From Pedococcus dokdonensis (GTDB lineage Bacteria > Actinomycetota > Actinomycetes > Actinomycetales > Dermatophilaceae), in contig NZ_LT629711.1 of NCBI RefSeq assembly GCF_900104525.1, positions 3,782,001-3,846,000 on the forward strand: a stretch of 64,000 nucleotides of DNA, in the 5' to 3' direction. The notes beneath the pieces are model-generated. The model did not search any database. It worked only from the letters and a program-made list of their open reading frames with translations, and was not told where the DNA came from. Below, piece by piece: positions 38,896 to 51,330 of the stretch. Position 1 is the stretch's first letter, and every line of letters begins with the position of its first letter. Position numbers and translations under genes: made by a program.

Positions 38896-39959
38896 CAGGT
38901 GCTCCTTGTCGTGCGTCCGGTGGCCAGCAGCCACAGCAGGAACGGCGCCCCGCAGGCGCCGGTGACGACACCGACGGGCAGGTTGAGGTCGGCGATGAGG
39001 TAGGCCCCGACGTAGTCGGCCGACGTGACCAGGGCGGCGCCGGTGAGCATGGCGCCCAGCAGCGTCGCGCGACCGGCGTTGAGGGTCTTGGCGATCGGCC
39101 CGGCGAGGAACCCGGCGAACGACACCGGGCCGGCTGCCGCCACCGCCACGCTGACCAGCAGCACGGCCAGCAGCAGCAGGCCGTCCCTGCCACGCGGCGC
39201 GGCGCCGAGTGCGGTGGCGGTGTCCGGTCCGAGCTCGGTGAGTCGCAGCGACCCGGCCAGCCACGCGACCACCGGCAGCAGCACGACAAGGGCGATGACC
39301 AGCTGGGTGATCAGCGCCCAGTTGGCGCGGGCCAGGCTGCCGGTCAGCCAGACCAGGGCGGCCTGGGCGTCGTAGATGCTGGCGCGGGTGAACAGGTACT
39401 GGATCACCGCGGAGAGGAAGGCCGCAGAGCCGACGCCGACGAGGACGATGCGGTAGCCGCCGTGCGCCCCCGCGACGAGTCGCACGACCAGCGAGACGCC
39501 GAGCGCCCCAGCGACCGCGAACCCCGACACGGCCGGGCCCTGCAACCCGAGCGTGACGATCGCGAAGACCGCGGCCGCGCTCGCGCCCAGGCTCACCCCG
39601 ATGATGTCGGGCGAGGCGAGGGCGTTGCGCAGGGTGGTCTGGAAGATCGCGCCGCCGAGCCCGAACGCCGCGCCCACGAGCACGCCGAGGACGGCGCGGG
39701 GGAGCTTGGTCTCCATGACGATGAAGGTCGCGCCGGGGATCTGCGCACCGGTGAGGATGCGGACGAAGTCGGGGATGGTGACGGTGAAGTCGCCGAGCAG
39801 CACGCGGACGAGGAACGCGCCGAGGACCAGCACCGCCAGGCCGGTGACGACGAGCCGGTGTCGACGGGCGGTGCCGCGGCGGGCGCTCCGGACGACGTCG
39901 CGGAGTGACGGCTCGACGGCGAGCTGCACGTCCGGACGGTCGAGGATCCGGACGCTCAC
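38895..39959 (-). CDS. FecCD-type siderophore permease, second subunit
   Basis: A 354-residue membrane permease with about ten helices after a 40-residue cytoplasmic N-terminus. It carries FecCD signatures LVGAAFGLGGAIFQTTLRNALASPDIIGVS (the start of that block is residues 114-121) and FAGFLAGPIAK, the coupling-helix region. It pairs with the permease encoded just upstream. GTG overlaps the previous stop. Confidence 0.9.
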   Translation of the reverse strand: MSVRILDRPDVQLAVEPSLRDVVRSARRGTARRHRLVVTGLAVLVLGAFLVRVLLGDFTVTIPDFVRILTGAQIPGATFIVMETKLPRAVLGVLVGAAFGLGGAIFQTTLRNALASPDIIGVSLGASAAAVFAIVTLGLQGPAVSGFAVAGALGVSLVVRLVAGAHGGYRIVLVGVGSAAFLSAVIQYLFTRASIYDAQAALVWLTGSLARANWALITQLVIALVVLLPVVAWLAGSLRLTELGPDTATALGAAPRGRDGLLLLAVLLVSVAVAAAGPVSFAGFLAGPIAKTLNAGRATLLGAMLTGAALVTSADYVGAYLIADLNLPVGVVTGACGAPFLLWLLATGRTTRST

Positions 39960-41008
39960 AGCGATCCCATCCGTCCGCGGCGGATCAGCGCGAAGAAGAC
40001 GGGGACGCCGACGACGGCGGTCATGATGCCGACCTGCACCTCGGTGGGCGGCAGCACGACGCGTCCGACGACGTCGGCGTAGAGGACGAGGACCGCTCCG
40101 AGGCCGAGGCTGACCGGCAGGATCCGCGCGTAGTCGGAGCCGACGAGGGCTCGGGCCACGTGCGGGGCGACGAGCCCGACGAACACGAGGGGTCCGGCGA
40201 GCGCCGTCGCGCCGCCGCAGAGGCAGACGATGGCCAGCCCGACGACGACGCGGTCGAGCCCGGCGCGGCGCCCGAGCCCGCGGGCCAGGTCGTCGCCGAG
40301 CGCGAGGACGTTGAGGAGCCGGGCGCCGGTGAGGGCCAGCGCGGCCCCGACGACGAGCACCGGCAGCACCGGCCAGACGATGTCCATGCTGCGCCCGCCG
40401 ACGGTGCCGACCTGCCAGAACCGGAACACGTCGAGGGTCTGCCGGTCGGTCAGCAGCAGACCGGTGGTCCAGCTCGACAGGCCGGCGGCGAGGGCGGCAC
40501 CGGCGACGGCGAGCTTGACCGGGGTGGCGCCGTCGCGGCCGAGGCCGGCGATGGCGTGCACGACGGCCGCAGCCAGCGCAGCCCCGGCGAGCGCGAACCA
40601 GAGGTAGCCGCTGAGCGAGGTGACCCCGAAGACGCTGATCGCGAGCACCATGGCCAGGGCAGCACCGGCGTTGATGCCGAGGACCCCGGGGTCGGCCAGC
40701 GGGTTGCGGGTCAGGCCCTGCATCGAGGCCCCGGCGAGGCCGAGGGCTGCACCGGCGAGCAGGGCGACGACGGTGCGGGGGACCCGGGCGGCGACGATGG
40801 CCTGCATCGGGTTGGCGGGGTCGTAGGCGGTGACGGCGGCCCACGCGTCGGTCAGTGGCACCGTGCGGGATCCGATGACGAGCGACAGCACGGCACCCAG
40901 GGCGACCGCCGCGACGAGCCCGAGGAGGGCCCACCGAGGGGTCACCGACCGGCCGACGGTGGCACGGGGTGCGACTGTCGGCCGGTCGACGACGGGGTGG
41001 AGCGTCAT
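39956..41008 (-). CDS. FecCD-type siderophore permease, first subunit
   Basis: A 350-residue permease with about ten helices. It has LAGAALGLAGASMQGLTRNP and LAGPLVFVGLVAPHVARALVG, the two FecCD signature blocks, the latter contacting the ATPase. It begins 10 bases after the binding-protein stop and overlaps the second permease by four bases. Confidence 0.92.
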   Translation of the reverse strand: MTLHPVVDRPTVAPRATVGRSVTPRWALLGLVAAVALGAVLSLVIGSRTVPLTDAWAAVTAYDPANPMQAIVAARVPRTVVALLAGAALGLAGASMQGLTRNPLADPGVLGINAGAALAMVLAISVFGVTSLSGYLWFALAGAALAAAVVHAIAGLGRDGATPVKLAVAGAALAAGLSSWTTGLLLTDRQTLDVFRFWQVGTVGGRSMDIVWPVLPVLVVGAALALTGARLLNVLALGDDLARGLGRRAGLDRVVVGLAIVCLCGGATALAGPLVFVGLVAPHVARALVGSDYARILPVSLGLGAVLVLYADVVGRVVLPPTEVQVGIMTAVVGVPVFFALIRRGRMGSL

Positions 41009-41018
41009 GGTGCGGACG

Positions 41019-42062
41019 TCACTCGCCTGCGCGGTCCAGGGCGGCGGCCACGGTCGGCACGAACTTCTCCATCGCCCACGGGATCGACAACGGCGAGGGT
41101 GCGGACATGCCCAGCGAGTCGGTCTTGTTGGTGGCGGCGACGTAGCCGCCGCTCTTGAGCGCCGGCACCTGGCCGAGCAGCGGGTCCTTGACGAACTTCG
41201 CCATGTCGGCGTCGCTCTCGGTGTAGGTGATGAAGACGTCGGACTTCAGCGTGGCAGCGCGCTCGGCGGAGATCGTCTTGTAGAACTCGGTGCTGCCCTT
41301 GGTCAGGTCCTCGACGACCGGCGCGTTCTTCATGCCGAGGTCGACGAGCAGCCGGGGCCGGTTGTCGAGCGGCGTGTAGTAGTCGATCTTGGAGTTGTCG
41401 GTGGTCGACATGGCGCCGAAGATGAACGTCTTGTCCTTGGTCTGCGGGAACTTGGCCGCCGCGGCCTTGATCGAGTCCTCGGTGGCCCGCAGCACGGCCG
41501 GGGCCTGCTGCTCGCGGCCGAGCGCCTTGGCGACCATCTCCAAGGAGGTCTGCCACGGGGTGCCCCAGGCGGCGCCGGGGTAGGCCACGACCGGGGCGAT
41601 CTTGGAGAGCTTGTCGTACTCCTCCTTCGTCACCCCGGAGTTGGTCGCGAGGATGAGGTCGGGGGTGAGCTTGGCGATCTCCTCGATCGGCGCGCCGTCG
41701 GCGTCGTCGTAGCGGGTCGGCTCCGCCGCGCCCAGTGCGGCGAGCTTCGCGTCGTACCAAGGGGTGGAGAGCTTGGCGTTGCCACCCCAGGTGACCTTGA
41801 TCGCGCCGACGGGGGCGACGCCCAGGGACAGTGCGAAGTCCTGGTCGGACCAGCCGAGGGTGGCCACGCGGGTCGGGGCCTTGCTGATGACGGTGTCGCC
41901 GTAGACGTGCTTGATGGTCACGGGGAAGGCCGAGGCGTCGGCGCCGGATGAGCCGGCGTCGGCCGAGCCTGCGTCCGTCGAACCGGAGGCGCCGGTGGAG
42001 CAGGCGGACAAGGCGAGGGCGAGGACGGCGGCCGCGGCGGCGGCCAGACGGGTGCGGGTCAT
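41019..42062 (-). CDS. Ferric-siderophore binding lipoprotein
   Basis: A 347-residue extracellular substrate-binding protein. The signal peptide ends in the lipobox LSAC with Cys21, so it is anchored to the outer face of the membrane. The mature part has the two-lobed FepB/FhuD-type fold joined by one long helix, with VATLGWSDQDFALSLGVAP and LILATNSGVTKEEYDKLSKIAPVV as conserved blocks. It is the first gene of the operon and follows directly after a DtxR/IdeR box, so expression should rise in iron limitation. Confidence 0.92.
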   Translation of the reverse strand: MTRTRLAAAAAAVLALALSACSTGASGSTDAGSADAGSSGADASAFPVTIKHVYGDTVISKAPTRVATLGWSDQDFALSLGVAPVGAIKVTWGGNAKLSTPWYDAKLAALGAAEPTRYDDADGAPIEEIAKLTPDLILATNSGVTKEEYDKLSKIAPVVAYPGAAWGTPWQTSLEMVAKALGREQQAPAVLRATEDSIKAAAAKFPQTKDKTFIFGAMSTTDNSKIDYYTPLDNRPRLLVDLGMKNAPVVEDLTKGSTEFYKTISAERAATLKSDVFITYTESDADMAKFVKDPLLGQVPALKSGGYVAATNKTDSLGMSAPSPLSIPWAMEKFVPTVAAALDRAGE

Positions 42063-42092
42063 GGGTGGCTCTCTGAGTCAGGGGATCCTTAT

Positions 42093-42111
42093 TTAGGAGA
42101 GCCTAACCTTA
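42093..42111 (-). promoter_or_regulatory. DtxR/IdeR iron box of the siderophore operon
   Basis: TTAGGAGAGCCTAACCTTA matches the 19-bp DtxR/IdeR consensus (TTAGGTTAGCCTAACCTAA) at 16 positions. It lies 31 bases upstream of the binding-protein start. Iron-loaded repressor would block the operon. Confidence 0.85.
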
Positions 42112-42195
42112 CCTTCGAGCATTAACGCAAGGGGCCATGCCGTTAATCTGCCGACCGCAGGTTCCCCACCCATTCGCGACCGGACCTGCACGCGG

Positions 42196-43116
42196 TCAGG
42201 GCAGGACCGGGTCCGGATCGGGCCGACTGCGGCGGGGCAGGTGCCGCACCGAGTCGATGCTCAGCACCACCAGCGCCAACCACACGATCCCGAAGCCCAC
42301 CCACCGGCTGCGCGACATGTGCTCGTCGAGGAGCAGCACGCCGCACAGCAGCTGGAGCACCGGGGTGACGAACTGCAGGAGGCCGATGGTGACCAGCGGC
42401 ACCCGCCTGGCAGCGGCGGCGAACAGCAGCAGCGGCGTCGCCGTGGCCACCCCCGCGGCGACGAGCAGGACGGTGTGCCAAGCGCCCTGGGTGGTGAACG
42501 TGGTGTCCCCGCGTGCGGTGAGCACGGCCAGCATCACGATCGCGATCGGTGCCAGCACCGCGGTCTCCGCGGCCAGCGAGTGCATCGCCTGCAGGGAAGC
42601 ACCGACCTTCTTCTTGACCAGCCCGTACAGCCCGAACGTGAAGGCCAGGCTCAACGCCACGACCGGTACCGACCCGGCGGCGACGCTGAGGTAGACGCCG
42701 GCGAGCGCGCCGATGCCGACCGCGACCCACTGCATGGGGCGCAGCCGTTCGCGCAGCACCAGCACGCCGAGGGCGACGGTGACGATCGGGTTGAGGAAGT
42801 AGCCGAGCGCCGCCTCGGTGGTGCGCCCGCCGATCACCGCTGCCACGTAGATCACCCAGTTGGCGGCGATCAGCAGGGCTGCGGCGGTGACACCGAGCCC
42901 GAGCCGTGGCCGCTGCCAGAGCTGCCGGGCCCACCGCAGGTCGCGCCGCACCAGCAGCACCAGGGCGCAGAGCAGCAGCGTCCAGAGGATGCGGTGCGAC
43001 AGGATCTCCCAGGCACCGGCCGGCTTGAGGGCGGCGAAGTAGAGCGGGAAGACGCCCCACACGGCATACGCGATGAACCCGTATGCCGCGCCGGCACGTT
43101 CGTCGTCGCGAGGCAC
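42196..43116 (-). CDS. rarD: EamA/RarD-type permease
   Basis: A 306-residue transporter of the drug/metabolite superfamily with ten predicted helices in two EamA repeats. The RarD-specific start GFIAYAVWGVFPLYF and the block LGYFLNPIVTVALGVLVLRE are clear. RarD proteins are annotated from a chloramphenicol phenotype; their true substrate is unsettled. It starts at GTG 27 bases after korB on the same strand, so it is probably part of the kor transcript, which hints at a metabolite-transport role. Whether this is functional linkage is unknown. Confidence 0.85.
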   Translation of the reverse strand: MPRDDERAGAAYGFIAYAVWGVFPLYFAALKPAGAWEILSHRILWTLLLCALVLLVRRDLRWARQLWQRPRLGLGVTAAALLIAANWVIYVAAVIGGRTTEAALGYFLNPIVTVALGVLVLRERLRPMQWVAVGIGALAGVYLSVAAGSVPVVALSLAFTFGLYGLVKKKVGASLQAMHSLAAETAVLAPIAIVMLAVLTARGDTTFTTQGAWHTVLLVAAGVATATPLLLFAAAARRVPLVTIGLLQFVTPVLQLLCGVLLLDEHMSRSRWVGFGIVWLALVVLSIDSVRHLPRRSRPDPDPVLP

Positions 43117-43143
43117 CTCAGCGGGCGGGCGAGGACGCGGCGG

Positions 43144-44237
43144 TCACGCCACGGTCCAGGTGTCGCGGCCGCGGATCAGGGCGTCGAGGTCGGCGTCGGT
43201 CGGGCGCCCGCCCGCGGTGTCGACGGCGGCGTCCACCTGGGCCCGGACGAGGTCGTCGTAGGTCGGCCGGGAGACGCTGCGGAAGATGCCCATCGGCACG
43301 TGCGTCATCTGCGGGGAGTCCAGCCGAGACAGGGCGAAGGCCTGGGTCGGGTCGGCGGCGGCCACGTCGTGGACGACGACGTCACGGCCCGCGGACTCGG
43401 CCTGCGGGACGAACTCCATCGTCCCGCCCGCGCCGCGCACCAGGACCTGGCGGTCGTGCTCGGGGCCGACGGCCACCGGCTCGCCATCGGCCAGGTGGAC
43501 GATCCGCGCCTCCTGCTCGGTGCGGTCCTTGATCAGGTCGAACGCGCCGTCGTTGAAGATCGGGCAGTTCTGGTAGATCTCGACCAGCGACGTGCCGCGG
43601 TGCTCGGCGGCCGCCCGCAGCACCTCGGTGAGGTGCTTGCGGTCGGTGTCGGTCGTGCGCGCCACGAAGCTCGCCTCGGCCCCGAGCGCCAGGGACACCG
43701 GGTTGAACGGGTGGTCGACCGAGCCCATCGGGGTCGACTTGGTGATCTTGCCGACTTCGGACGTAGGGGAGTACTGACCCTTGGTCAGGCCGTAGATCTG
43801 GTTGTTGAACAACAGGATCGTGAGGTTGACGTTGCGGCGCAGCGCGTGGATCAGGTGGTTGCCACCGATCGACAGGGCGTCGCCGTCACCGGTGACGACC
43901 CACACCGACAGGTCGGGACGGCTGGTGGCCAGACCGGTCGCGATCGCCGGGGCGCGCCCGTGGATCGAGTGCATGCCGTAGGTGTCGAGGTAGTAGGGGA
44001 ACCGCGACGAGCAGCCGATGCCCGACACGAACACGGTGTTCTCGCGCTTGAGTCCCAGCTCGGGCAGGAACCCCTGCACGGCCGCGAGGATCGCGTAGTC
44101 GCCGCACCCCGGGCACCAGCGCACCTCCTGGTCGGAGGTGAACTCCTTCTTGGTCTGGCGCGGGGCGTCGTCGGCGAGGCGGGGCACGCCCGCGGTGCCG
44201 CTGGGAGGCGCACTGCCCGGCATACCCAGGTCGGTGG

Positions 44238-44241
<4 letters not shown>
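43144..44241 (-). CDS. korB: 2-Oxoacid:ferredoxin oxidoreductase, beta subunit
   Basis: A 365-residue ThDP-binding subunit. It has CPGCGDY (43-49), a further Cys in GIGCSSR (76) and the ThDP-magnesium motif VVTGDGDALSIGGNH (116-129) continued by NNQIYGLTKGQYSPTS. The full set matches the actinobacterial KorB, which with KorA oxidises 2-oxoglutarate to succinyl-CoA and reduces ferredoxin. It bypasses or replaces the oxoglutarate dehydrogenase complex. ATGA overlap with korA. Confidence 0.92.
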
Positions 44242-46172
<1,931 letters not shown>

Positions 46173-46320
46173 GCGGTCCTGACGGGTCGTGGACGAACGG
46201 TTCCATGAGGCCCCGCGCCCGGCGCGTCACGGGCGCTTCGCCTGCGGACGGCTGGGCGCTGCCTGCTCGTCCATCGTACGTCGCACCAGGGACGCCAAAC
46301 CTGACCACCCTGCTTTTGAG

Positions 46321-46345
46321 ACACCCAACACGGCGTTATGGGTGT
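46321..46345. other. Small inverted repeat in the korA upstream region
   Basis: ACACCCA (46321-46327) and TGGGTGT (46339-46345) can pair around an 11-base loop in the 206-base gap between korA and the DUF4242 gene. It may end the DUF4242 transcript or serve korA control. Nothing else is recognised in this gap. Confidence 0.25.
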
Positions 46346-46378
46346 GACCTGTCAGGACCGCTCGTGCAGTCGCCGGGC

Positions 46379-46627
46379 TCAGGCGGTGACGGTGATCTCG
46401 TGGATCTCGTCGTAGGGGTGGCCCGCGCGCTCGTGGATCCGTTGGATGGCGTCCTTGTCGGGGCCCTCGGACAGGCAGAACACGTGCCCGGTCACCGGGT
46501 CGCCCCACGCGCTCTTGAAGTCCACCGACTCCTCGTCCTGGATGGCGAGGTCGGCTCGGTGGGCCTCGAGCAGCGCCTCCGCGGTGACTCCCGGCATGTT
46601 GGTGTGCACGTCCATGAACTGGGCCAT
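46379..46627 (-). CDS. DUF4242 / SCO4226-type nickel-binding protein
   Basis: An 82-residue ferredoxin-like fold protein with the family start FMDVHTNMPGVTAE and conserved HVFCLSEGPDKDAI and RAGHPYDEIHEI. The Streptomyces homologue SCO4226 is known to bind nickel. His, Asp and Glu residues that could bind metal are spread along the protein. Start ATG 46627 is chosen because AGGAG lies nine bases upstream; GTG at 46633 would be too close to it. It follows the urease genes on the same strand, 66 bases after ureD, which supports a nickel-related role. Confidence 0.75.
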   Translation of the reverse strand: MAQFMDVHTNMPGVTAEALLEAHRADLAIQDEESVDFKSAWGDPVTGHVFCLSEGPDKDAIQRIHERAGHPYDEIHEITVTA

Positions 46628-46693
46628 GGTCACTCACTCCTCTCGTGGTGGTGGTCTCGTCACGCTACGCCGGAACCTTCGCTGCAGGATCCG

Positions 46694-47425
46694 TCAAAGT
46701 GGTGGCAGGTCCTGCCGCCACGCATCCCACACGCGAGGAAGGGACGAGTGGTGCGCCTCGCGCACCAGCTGGCGGACCACCGAGCCCGCTGCGTGCAGCC
46801 GGTATGCCGGGTGGCCCGGCACCGGCTCCGGTCGCCACCCGAGGGCGGTGACCGTGTCGACCACCCGTGCGTCGCCGAGCGCACCGGGGCCGAGCCCGGC
46901 GCGCACCTCGAGGTGCTCCACGAGCGCCGGCCGACCGGCATGCGTGAGCGTCGTGTGGCAGTCGAGCCGGCCACCGGCCTGGCCGCTGCGGCCGAGGGTG
47001 ACCCGGTCGCGCAGCAGCAGGCGACCGCCGTCGTCGACCTGCGCCCCCAGGTGCCGGGTGACGACAGAGCCGTCGGCGACGACCAGGGGCTCACCAGCCC
47101 ACGTGAGGGTGGCGCCCTCGTGCACGCGCAGGGTCGCGCCGACCACGCAGCCGAGCCCGCGACCGTGGTAGGCCACCGTGCCGGCGACGTCGCGCAGGTC
47201 GAGGCGCAAGCCAGGGCCGACGGCGACCGCGAGCCGCATGGTGTCGCCCCCCAGGAGGCTCGCGGTCGTGGCGACGAGGGCGACCTCGGCCGCCGCGCCC
47301 TCGTGCCGGACCACGCGGGGGGACACCAGCCCGGTGGCCAGGACCAGCCGGCTGCGGCGGTTCCCGGGGCCCTCGTCCGGCCAGAGCTCGACGCGTGCGG
47401 TGCGGACCTCAGTGTGAGTGGTCAC
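46694..47425 (-). CDS. ureD: Urease accessory protein UreD
   Basis: A 243-residue accessory protein that with UreF and UreG assembles the nickel site. Conserved blocks are [30 protein letters not shown] and [13 protein letters not shown], followed by the C-terminal basic region. The GTG start (47425) lies inside the ureG 3' end, a 17-base overlap, so upstream in-frame starts are not needed. It is the last urease gene. Confidence 0.9.
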   Translation of the reverse strand: MTTHTEVRTARVELWPDEGPGNRRSRLVLATGLVSPRVVRHEGAAAEVALVATTASLLGGDTMRLAVAVGPGLRLDLRDVAGTVAYHGRGLGCVVGATLRVHEGATLTWAGEPLVVADGSVVTRHLGAQVDDGGRLLLRDRVTLGRSGQAGGRLDCHTTLTHAGRPALVEHLEVRAGLGPGALGDARVVDTVTALGWRPEPVPGHPAYRLHAAGSVVRQLVREAHHSSLPRVWDAWRQDLPPL

Positions 47426-48161
47426 CGGAAGCACCGTGGGCGTGGGCGTGGGCGTGGGCGTGCGCGTGCGTGCCGCCGTCGGCGTGGCTGTGCGGTGCCA
47501 TCGGCCCGGGGTCCACGGGGACGTGCTGCCCGCTGCGGTGGTCACCCAACACTGCGAGCACCCAGGCGCGCAGCTGGGCGACCGAGTCCGGGTCGGTGCG
47601 CGAGAGCCCGATGACCGGTCCGCCGTCCCGAGCCTCCCGACCCTCCACCTGCATGAGGTCGGCGTCGACCCCGACATGGGGCGCGAGGTCGGTCTTGTTG
47701 ACCACCAGGAGGTCTGCGCGCGAGATGCCGGGCCCGCCCTTGCGCACCACGTCGCCGCCACCGGCCACGTCGAGGACGAAGACCTGCGCGTCGACGAGCG
47801 CGGGCGAGAACGTCGCCGTGAGGTTGTCGCCCCCGGACTCGACCAGCACGAGGTCGAGTGGTGCGAAGTCGGCCTCGAGGTCTTCCACCGCGAGCAGGTT
47901 GGCGGTCACGTCGTCGCGGATCGCAGTGTGGGGGCACGCACCGGTCTCGACGGCGCGGATCCGCTCGGGGTCCAGGACGCCGGCCGCGCGGAGCATGCGG
48001 GCGTCCTCGTCGGTGTAGATGTCGTTGGTGACGACCCCGAGCCGCAGCTCGTCGCCGAGCTCGCGGCAGACCATGGCGATGAGCGACGACTTGCCGGTGC
48101 CGACCGGACCGGCGACGCCGAGCCGGAACGCGCGGGTGGCCTCTGGCGTGGTGTCAGGCAC
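47409..48161 (-). CDS. ureG: Urease accessory GTPase UreG with His-rich tail
   Basis: A 250-residue SIMIBI GTPase. It shows P-loop [10 protein letters not shown] (about 19-28), the nickel-relay Cys-Pro-His in [13 protein letters not shown], the metal-switch region [11 protein letters not shown] and [10 protein letters not shown]. The conserved enzyme ends near residue 215. A tail with eight or more His residues follows ([13 protein letters not shown], then DHSH), encoded by a GTGGGC-type repeat. No ureE is present in the operon, so this tail may store or deliver nickel. GTG start overlaps ureF. Confidence 0.93.
   Translation of the reverse strand: MPDTTPEATRAFRLGVAGPVGTGKSSLIAMVCRELGDELRLGVVTNDIYTDEDARMLRAAGVLDPERIRAVETGACPHTAIRDDVTANLLAVEDLEADFAPLDLVLVESGGDNLTATFSPALVDAQVFVLDVAGGGDVVRKGGPGISRADLLVVNKTDLAPHVGVDADLMQVEGREARDGGPVIGLSRTDPDSVAQLRAWVLAVLGDHRSGQHVPVDPGPMAPHSHADGGTHAHAHAHAHAHGASGDHSH
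47438..47466. repeat. GTGGGC hexamer repeat encoding the UreG His tail
   Basis: About five near-perfect units of GTGGGC/GTGCGC on the plus strand read as alternating His and Ala on the minus strand. Copy changes would alter the number of His-Ala pairs in frame. Confidence 0.55.
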
Positions 48162-48822
48162 TGAACAACCTCCGGGGGTGGGTGGGGTGGGCGTGCTGCC
48201 AGTGCTCCAGCAACGGAGCCGACGGAGCGGGTATGTCGTCGGGCTCGGTGAGGTGGGCAACCGTGGCGACGAGCTCCTCGACTGCCGGGCCGGAGCGCAG
48301 CAACCACTCGGTGGCCTCGATCGGGTCCAAGGGACACAGCTTGAGGGCTGCGGCGCAGAGCGACTGCACGTCGTCGTAGGCGACGAGCCGGGCCGTGCGG
48401 GCGCCGTCGAGGCCGGCCGCCGCCGCCATCGCGCCCACGGCGACCGGACGCGCCGGAGCGGGCATCCGCGCCAGCGCGGACGAGGTCGCGCTGTCCGGCC
48501 AGAGCCGCTGGGCCAACCGGCGCTGGCCACGACCCACCGCCACGGAGGCGCCCCGCACGATCTCGCTCGGGGTGCGTGCGGCCCAGGCGAGCTGCACCTC
48601 GTCGAGCGGGAGCGCGGCGAGCGTCCGGTGCCGGGCCACCACCGCCGTCGCAGTGTCGACCACCACGACGGTCCGCAACCGCGTGGCAATGAGGGCGGGG
48701 ATGTCGGGCTGCTCGAGCCCCCCGAGCAGGGCAGGCTCGAGTCCCGACGACTGGGTGTGCGCGCCGACGGGCAGCCGCCCGTCGGCCAGCAGCAGCGACG
48801 CGAACTCGGGTTGGGGAAGCAC
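48154..48822 (-). CDS. ureF: Urease accessory protein UreF
   Basis: A 222-residue all-helical accessory protein that bridges UreD and UreG. Family blocks are [19 protein letters not shown] near the N-terminus (UreF proteins have D-x-x-x-P-x-G-x-x-x-x-S-x-x-x-E there) and [20 protein letters not shown]. Start GTG lies six bases after the ureC stop. Length is normal. Confidence 0.9.
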   Translation of the reverse strand: MLPQPEFASLLLADGRLPVGAHTQSSGLEPALLGGLEQPDIPALIATRLRTVVVVDTATAVVARHRTLAALPLDEVQLAWAARTPSEIVRGASVAVGRGQRRLAQRLWPDSATSSALARMPAPARPVAVGAMAAAAGLDGARTARLVAYDDVQSLCAAALKLCPLDPIEATEWLLRSGPAVEELVATVAHLTEPDDIPAPSAPLLEHWQHAHPTHPRRLFSA

Positions 48823-48828
48823 TCGACC

Positions 48829-50530
<1,702 letters not shown>

Positions 50531-50538
<8 letters not shown>

Positions 50539-50884
50539 CGAGGTCTCCCTCCGGCGCGCGACCTGTGGTGGCCGGCCGCTGCAGGCCGGGGACTCGTCGT
50601 CGGCCCTTCAGGGCCACCGCGGCAACCTCCCGGCTCACGCCGGGCTCGAACCGCACCGAGGTCCCGCTCGGGATGTCGAGCCGGAAGCCGTGGGCGGCGG
50701 CCCGGTCGAAGTCGAGCGCAGCGTTGCTGTCGGGCAGGTGCAGGTGTGACCCGACCTGCACGGGGCGGTCGCCGGTGTTGACGATCACCAGGACGAGCCG
50801 CTCGGCAGCGGTCCGGTCGGCGTTGAGGGTGACGGTGCCGGGTGCGACCCGGATCGCGCCCGGCCCTGACGTGTGGTGGCTCAC
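50531..50884 (-). CDS. ureB: Urease beta subunit
   Basis: A 117-residue structural subunit with the family blocks [46 protein letters not shown] and VAALKGRR-type ending ([13 protein letters not shown]). It is separate from ureA, as usual for actinobacteria. GTG start; 17 bases after ureA. Confidence 0.95.
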
Positions 50885-50901
50885 GGTGTCTCCTGCAGCG
50901 G

Positions 50902-51204
50902 TCAGGTGATCGGGTGGTGGAGGGTCACGAGCTTGCGCCCGTCGGGGAAGGTCGCCTCGACCTGCACGTCACCGATCATCTCGGCAACGCCTTCCATGAC
51001 CTGGTCTCTGCGCAGGACCGTGCGGCCCTGCTCCATCAGGTCGGCGACGAGGGCGCCGTCCCTGGCTCGCTCGATGACCCAGGTGGACAGCAGCGCGACG
51101 GACTCGGGGTGGTTGAGCCGCACACCACGCGCGAGGCGGTCGCGGGCGACCATGCCGGCCACCGAGAGCAGCAGCTTCTCGGTGTCAGCGGGTGACAGGT
51201 GCAT
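50902..51204 (-). CDS. ureA: Urease gamma subunit
   Basis: A 100-residue subunit of standard length beginning [20 protein letters not shown] and ending with [16 protein letters not shown] strong AGGAG lies seven bases upstream of ATG 51204, which fixes the start and excludes a longer in-frame version. First gene of ureABCFGD. A GlnR-like box and a -10 candidate lie upstream, so nitrogen control is likely. Confidence 0.95.
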   Translation of the reverse strand: MHLSPADTEKLLLSVAGMVARDRLARGVRLNHPESVALLSTWVIERARDGALVADLMEQGRTVLRRDQVMEGVAEMIGDVQVEATFPDGRKLVTLHHPIT

Positions 51205-51272
51205 GGCGACTCCTCGGGGGCGTGCCGTCCCGGGACGACCTGTTCGACCCGGTGGCACGACGTGGCGTGGTC

Positions 51273-51278
51273 AGTAGA
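51273..51278 (-). promoter_or_regulatory. Candidate -10 element of the urease operon
   Basis: TCTACT on the minus strand, 10 bases downstream of the GlnR-like box. Its -35 position would fall on that box, as expected for an activator-dependent promoter. Confidence 0.4.
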
Positions 51279-51288
51279 CCAACGCAGT

Positions 51289-51304
51289 GTTTCGCGCGGG
51301 TTTC
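51289..51304 (-). promoter_or_regulatory. GlnR-like box upstream of ureA
   Basis: On the minus strand GAAAC-CCGCGC-GAAAC: two GAAAC half sites six bases apart, giving the AC-n9-AC spacing of actinobacterial GlnR sites. It lies 85 bases upstream of ureA. GlnR controls urease genes in other actinobacteria. Confidence 0.55.
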
Positions 51305-51318
51305 GACACCGCCAGCGC

Positions 51319-51324
51319 TAGCGT
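51319..51324 (+). promoter_or_regulatory. -10 element TAGCGT, leaderless start of the hydrolase gene
   Basis: TAGCGT, six bases, then ATG at 51331. It is divergent from the urease promoter and only about 15 bases from the GlnR-like box. Confidence 0.6.
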
Positions 51325-51330
51325 CGGACG

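Noticed and set aside
36995..42062. Siderophore biosynthesis cluster
   Set aside because: Only uptake and reduction genes are present; no NRPS, NIS synthetase or other synthesis enzyme lies in the window.
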